In this document: piece after piece, positions 13,585-16,021 of the stretch
Layout of the letters: every line of letters starts with the position of its first letter
How positions within the stretch are numbered: position 1 is the stretch's first letter
Source: JALZDI01 sp965653225
GTDB taxonomy: Bacteria > Actinomycetota > Actinomycetes > Propionibacteriales > Nocardioidaceae
Assembly: GCA_965653225.1 (NCBI GenBank)
Contig: CBFGZI010000091.1
Coordinates: 1-16,021 of the forward strand
Direction of reading: 5' to 3'
DNA length: 16,021 nucleotides
Made by a program: the position numbers and the translations under genes
Notes under the pieces: generated by a model
Databases searched by the model: none
Seen by the model: only the letters and a program-made list of their open reading frames with translations
Told to the model about the DNA's origin: nothing

Positions 13585-15561
13585 TCAAGCGGCTGCGCCG
13601 GGCCGGCGCCGCGCTCTGCGCTGCCGAGGGACCCGCACCGCTCGTGACGGCCGCGACCGCTCGCCCATGCCGGCCTCGTTCACCGCGGTGACGGTGAAGC
13701 GGTACGCGTGTCCCGCCACCAGCCGCGTGAACGTGTGTTTGCGGCGACCACGAACCCGGACCGAGATGGTCGGCGCGCCGGCCGCGTACGCGCGCACCTG
13801 GAAGCCGGTGATGTCGCCACCGCCGTCGTCGTCGGGCCGCGACCAGCGCAGCTGCACGTTGCCGCCACGCAGCCGCACCTCCGGCTTCGCGCAGCGCCCG
13901 GGAGCGACCGAGTCCAGGTCAGGGAGGTCGTCCTCCTGGCACGGTGCGGCGACCATCGGGTCGTGGTCGTCGGGCTCACCCGGCTTCCAGCCGACCGCGA
14001 ACTGGGTCATCATGTCGTGGTCCTCGTGCACGAGGTTGTGACAGTGGACCATGTACCGCCCGCGCGTCTGCGGACGGTTCTCGTCACCGAACTTGGCCGC
14101 GATGCGCACCGTCTCGTTCTCGCCGATGTAGACGACGTCCTTGGGTCCGTGCTCCCATGCCTCCGGGGCACGGCCGTTGCGGTCGAGGATCCGGAAGTCC
14201 ACGAGGTGGACGTGCGTGGGGTGGAACCAGCCACCGGACTTGTTCTCGATCTCCCACACCTCGACATCGCCGAGATCGGGGTCGGCGACCACATCCTGGT
14301 GACCGCTGCCGGCGATGTCGGACCAGGTGGTGTCGTTGATGGTCCACTCACCTCGGGTGCGTCCCATCTCCAGGCGGCGCGTCGCGACGGCGTCGTCCTC
14401 GGTGAGGTCCATGACGTCGGAGTCGACGAGCGTCCGCGGGATGCGGTTCCACGTCGGGTCGCTGCGGTCGACCTCCCCGGCACCGAAGTCGTCCATGACG
14501 TCGAAGGCCATCACCCTGTCGGTGTTCTCGTAGTCACGGTTGTTGGGGTTGCTGAGGTTGTTCAGCACGACGCGCTGGCCGGGCCGGTAACGACGGAAGT
14601 CGACGAGCACCTCGTAACGTTCGCTGCCGCCGTGCCGCCACTGCGTCACCGTCTGGGTGCGTGGCATCAGTCCGCCGTCTGTACCCACGATGTGCACCGG
14701 GTCGCCGGAGCCGAGCTGGAAGCGGTACGAGCGCGAGATCGACGCGGCGAGGAAGCGGAAGCGGTACACGCGACGCTGCACCTTCATCGTCGGCCAGGGC
14801 CGGCCGTTGACCAGGATCACGTTGCCGTACAGACCGGAGTGCGAGTCGTCGTCGTAGGTCAGCTGGCCGTCCGCGGCGAACATCGCGTCGGACACCGTTA
14901 CCGGTACGTCGAACTCGTCCTGTGGCAGCAACGCACGCTCGACCGCGTCGTGGATGTGGTACTGCGCAAGCATCCCCGAGTAGGCGTTGTACGCGGTGTT
15001 GTGCACGGCGTGGTCGTGGTACCAGATCGTGCGCGCCGGCTGCCAGTTCGGGTAGTGGTAGTCCTTGTAGTACCCAGGGTGCGTGACGTCGTCGGCGTAA
15101 CCGTCGAACTGCGGCAGCGACGCAGAACCGTGCAGGTGCGTCGAGATGTCGAAGTCGTAGCCGAACAGCGGGTGCTGTGCGGGCATCTGGTTGCGCATGC
15201 GCACGACGGCCTCGACCCCACGACGCATCTTGATCGTCGGGCCCGGCACCAGGCCGTTGTAGCCCCACATGCGCGTACGGACCCCCGGAATGATCTCGGC
15301 CGTCGTCTCACGCGCGACGATGTGGAAGCGCTGCCGCACCAGCTGTCCGGCGTCGTCGTACTCCCAGCTCGTCGGCCGCAGCACCGGCGGTCGCACGAAC
15401 CTGGCCCCGAACGGCCTCGGCAGCCGCGACGGGTCCAGTGCGCCCGCCTCGCGGGCGAGCACGGTGCCACCGAACGGCAGGCCACCGACCGCCCCTATGC
15501 CGGCTGTGCCGACGAGCCCCAGTGCCCCGACCTTCAACATCTCGCGGCGACTCAGCGCCAT
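13585..15561 (-). CDS. Tat-exported multicopper oxidase with C-terminal fibronectin type III domain
   Basis: The 658-residue protein begins with a twin-arginine signal, SRREML at 4-9 followed by a hydrophobic stretch to about residue 30, so folded, copper-loaded protein is exported. The copper-ligand motifs are all present: THLHG at 141-145, WYHDH at 180-184, FHPTHVH at 446-452 and VHCHNLVHEDHDM at 505-517. These give H506/C507/H508, T1 ligands C507 and H512, and axial M517 at +10, the spacing of CotA-like laccases. It oxidises phenols, metal ions or similar donors and reduces oxygen to water; the substrate is unknown. Residues about 558-646 form a fibronectin type III domain (LRWSRPDDDGGGDITGFQVRAY ... 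YRFTVTAVNEAGMG), then a basic tail. The ATG at 15561 follows a GGGGGAGGGG site. A longer in-frame extension to 15645 lacks a signal peptide. Confidence 0.94.
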   Translation of the reverse strand: MALSRREMLKVGALGLVGTAGIGAVGGLPFGGTVLAREAGALDPSRLPRPFGARFVRPPVLRPTSWEYDDAGQLVRQRFHIVARETTAEIIPGVRTRMWGYNGLVPGPTIKMRRGVEAVVRMRNQMPAQHPLFGYDFDISTHLHGSASLPQFDGYADDVTHPGYYKDYHYPNWQPARTIWYHDHAVHNTAYNAYSGMLAQYHIHDAVERALLPQDEFDVPVTVSDAMFAADGQLTYDDDSHSGLYGNVILVNGRPWPTMKVQRRVYRFRFLAASISRSYRFQLGSGDPVHIVGTDGGLMPRTQTVTQWRHGGSERYEVLVDFRRYRPGQRVVLNNLSNPNNRDYENTDRVMAFDVMDDFGAGEVDRSDPTWNRIPRTLVDSDVMDLTEDDAVATRRLEMGRTRGEWTINDTTWSDIAGSGHQDVVADPDLGDVEVWEIENKSGGWFHPTHVHLVDFRILDRNGRAPEAWEHGPKDVVYIGENETVRIAAKFGDENRPQTRGRYMVHCHNLVHEDHDMMTQFAVGWKPGEPDDHDPMVAAPCQEDDLPDLDSVAPGRCAKPEVRLRGGNVQLRWSRPDDDGGGDITGFQVRAYAAGAPTISVRVRGRRKHTFTRLVAGHAYRFTVTAVNEAGMGERSRPSRAVRVPRQRRARRRPGAAA

Positions 15562-15653
15562 GGCGAGACCCCTCCCCCGAAATTGCCCCTTGAAGTCCCG
15601 CAAACCACACTCCGGGAATCGCGTCACGTTGACGTGAAATGACAATGCGTCCA

Positions 15654-15693
15654 GGAGCGGTTACAGGGCGAGGGGAGCGGTTACAGGGCGAGG
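15654..15693 (+). repeat. Exact 20-bp tandem repeat, two copies
   Basis: GGAGCGGTTACAGGGCGAGG is present twice without a gap. Read toward the oxidase it contains CTGTAACCGCTCC. Two copies at 20-bp spacing are on nearly two helical turns, as expected for cooperative protein sites, but recent slippage is as likely. Confidence 0.8.
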
Positions 15694-15757
15694 AGGGGGA
15701 CCACCCGAGGGGGCCACCCGAACGCAACGCGTGAGTAGTCGGGTACAACGGGCACTG

Positions 15758-15778
15758 AACGGGTGCGCCGCACCCGTT
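15758..15778. promoter_or_regulatory. 21-bp palindrome upstream of the winged-helix-like gene
   Basis: Arms AACGGGTGCG and CGCACCCGTT match perfectly around one central C, 19 bp before the ATG at 15798. AACGGG recurs just upstream at 15747-15752. Position and perfect symmetry suggest an operator, perhaps for the protein encoded next door. A short terminator of an unseen transcript is less likely. Confidence 0.5.
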
Positions 15779-15797
15779 GGGGACAGGGGAGTGATGG

Positions 15798-16021
15798 ATG
15801 CAGCCAGAAGGTGACTTCGAGCAGGTCACGAGGGACGTCTTCGACACGGCAAGCCGACTGCTGACCGACCGCCGGCCGGAGCAACCTCCGGTCACGACCA
15901 GTGACATCGCCTCCGAGCTCGGCCTGGAGATGCCCCTGGTCGTGCGGGCGCTGCAGTCGCTGGCCGAGGAGCACCTCGACGTCAAGGCCGGCGACGACTG
16001 GCAGATCGCCGAGATCCAGGG
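15798..16021 (+). CDS. Winged-helix / HTH-like protein, N-terminal part (3' end outside window)
   Basis: The ATG at 15798 is preceded by GGGGAG at 6-bp spacing. 74 full codons are visible and the frame is open at the window edge. The sequence MQPEGDFEQVTRDVFDTASR is followed by a proline-containing stretch. The helix-turn-helix-like segment VTTSDIASELGLEMPLVVRALQSLAEEHLDVKAG lies at about residues 32-65, with a helix, turn, recognition-helix pattern and a wing-like strand after it (DVKAGDDWQIAEIQ). It looks like a transcription regulator or a replication/segregation accessory protein. The family cannot be named from this fragment. The nearby palindrome could be its own operator. Confidence 0.6.
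   Translation, partial: MQPEGDFEQVTRDVFDTASRLLTDRRPEQPPVTTSDIASELGLEMPLVVRALQSLAEEHLDVKAGDDWQIAEIQ

Larger units (their letters stand above)
15562..15797. promoter_or_regulatory. Repeat-rich divergent regulatory region (oxidase / winged-helix-like gene)
   Basis: A 236-bp non-coding region between two divergent genes. It contains an inverted repeat TCACGT-tg-ACGTGA (15624-15637) on the oxidase side, a perfect 20-bp tandem repeat GGAGCGGTTACAGGGCGAGG (15654-15673 and 15674-15693) and an imperfect repeat GGGGG(A)CCACCCGA (15695-15708 and 15709-15721). A 21-bp palindrome (15758-15778) sits close to the right gene. I do not see a convincing -35/-10 pair. Multiple binding sites for regulators are the simplest explanation. 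Confidence 0.6.

Noticed and set aside
13708..15642. Open frame of 644 codons on the plus strand opposite the multicopper oxidase
   Set aside because: The translation is a Val/His/Arg-rich shadow of the oxidase frame, which has complete copper motifs and a Tat signal.

Overview
The window is a dense, very GC-rich stretch (intergenic GC is high too, and third codon positions are almost always G or C) from a high-GC actinobacterium. Pointers to Actinomycetota are the small tadA-associated gene beside tadA, a DinB/maleylpyruvate-isomerase-like protein of the mycothiol-associated TIGR03086 type, a MenB close to the mycobacterial enzyme, a RsbW-like ATPase fused to PAS, and genes without a Shine-Dalgarno that could be leaderless. 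A Nocardioides/Propionibacteriales-like host is my guess, not shown by the sequence.

Layout. 1-363 is the C-terminal catalytic half of a tyrosine recombinase, followed by a strong hairpin and then, on the minus strand, an intact tRNA-Ser(CGA) (438-526) whose 3' end faces the integrase. This is the classic edge of an integrated element, so the element would lie to the left, outside the window. 558-1558 (minus) holds a small operon of the tadA-associated gene and tadA, divergent from upp (1661-2302, plus). 2303-2704 carries three TGACGC[G/C]TCA boxes and a 45-residue single-pass membrane protein. 2705-5626 (minus) is a complete three-gene proton-translocating transhydrogenase operon, pntAA-pntAB-pntB, with overlapping or touching genes. 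5796-7428 (minus) is an ACT-domain gene followed 10 bp later by menB. 7503-8888 (minus) is a ThrE-type threonine/serine exporter, divergent from a type II NADH dehydrogenase (9106-10362, plus) that ends in a strong terminator hairpin. 10459-11031 (plus) is the TIGR03086-like protein.

11091-11729 (minus) is an unrecognised two-helix membrane protein, divergent from a RsbW-like ATPase with a C-terminal PAS domain (11867-13222, plus). A 362-bp convergent intergenic region with two large hairpins separates it from a Tat-exported multicopper oxidase with a C-terminal fibronectin type III domain (13585-15561, minus). The last 236-bp divergent intergenic region is packed with direct and inverted repeats and precedes the start of a small winged-helix-like gene (15798 to the right edge).

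Together the core genes concern tRNA wobble editing, pyrimidine salvage, and redox/respiratory metabolism: the transhydrogenase balances NADH/NADPH against the proton gradient, MenB makes menaquinone, and Ndh feeds electrons from NADH into it. I did not find a defence system, CRISPR array, rRNA or insertion sequence. The least ordinary items are the integration junction, the triple palindromic boxes, the unlisted 45-residue gene, the oxidase-FN3 fusion, the ATPase-PAS fusion and the repeat-rich promoter region at the right end.
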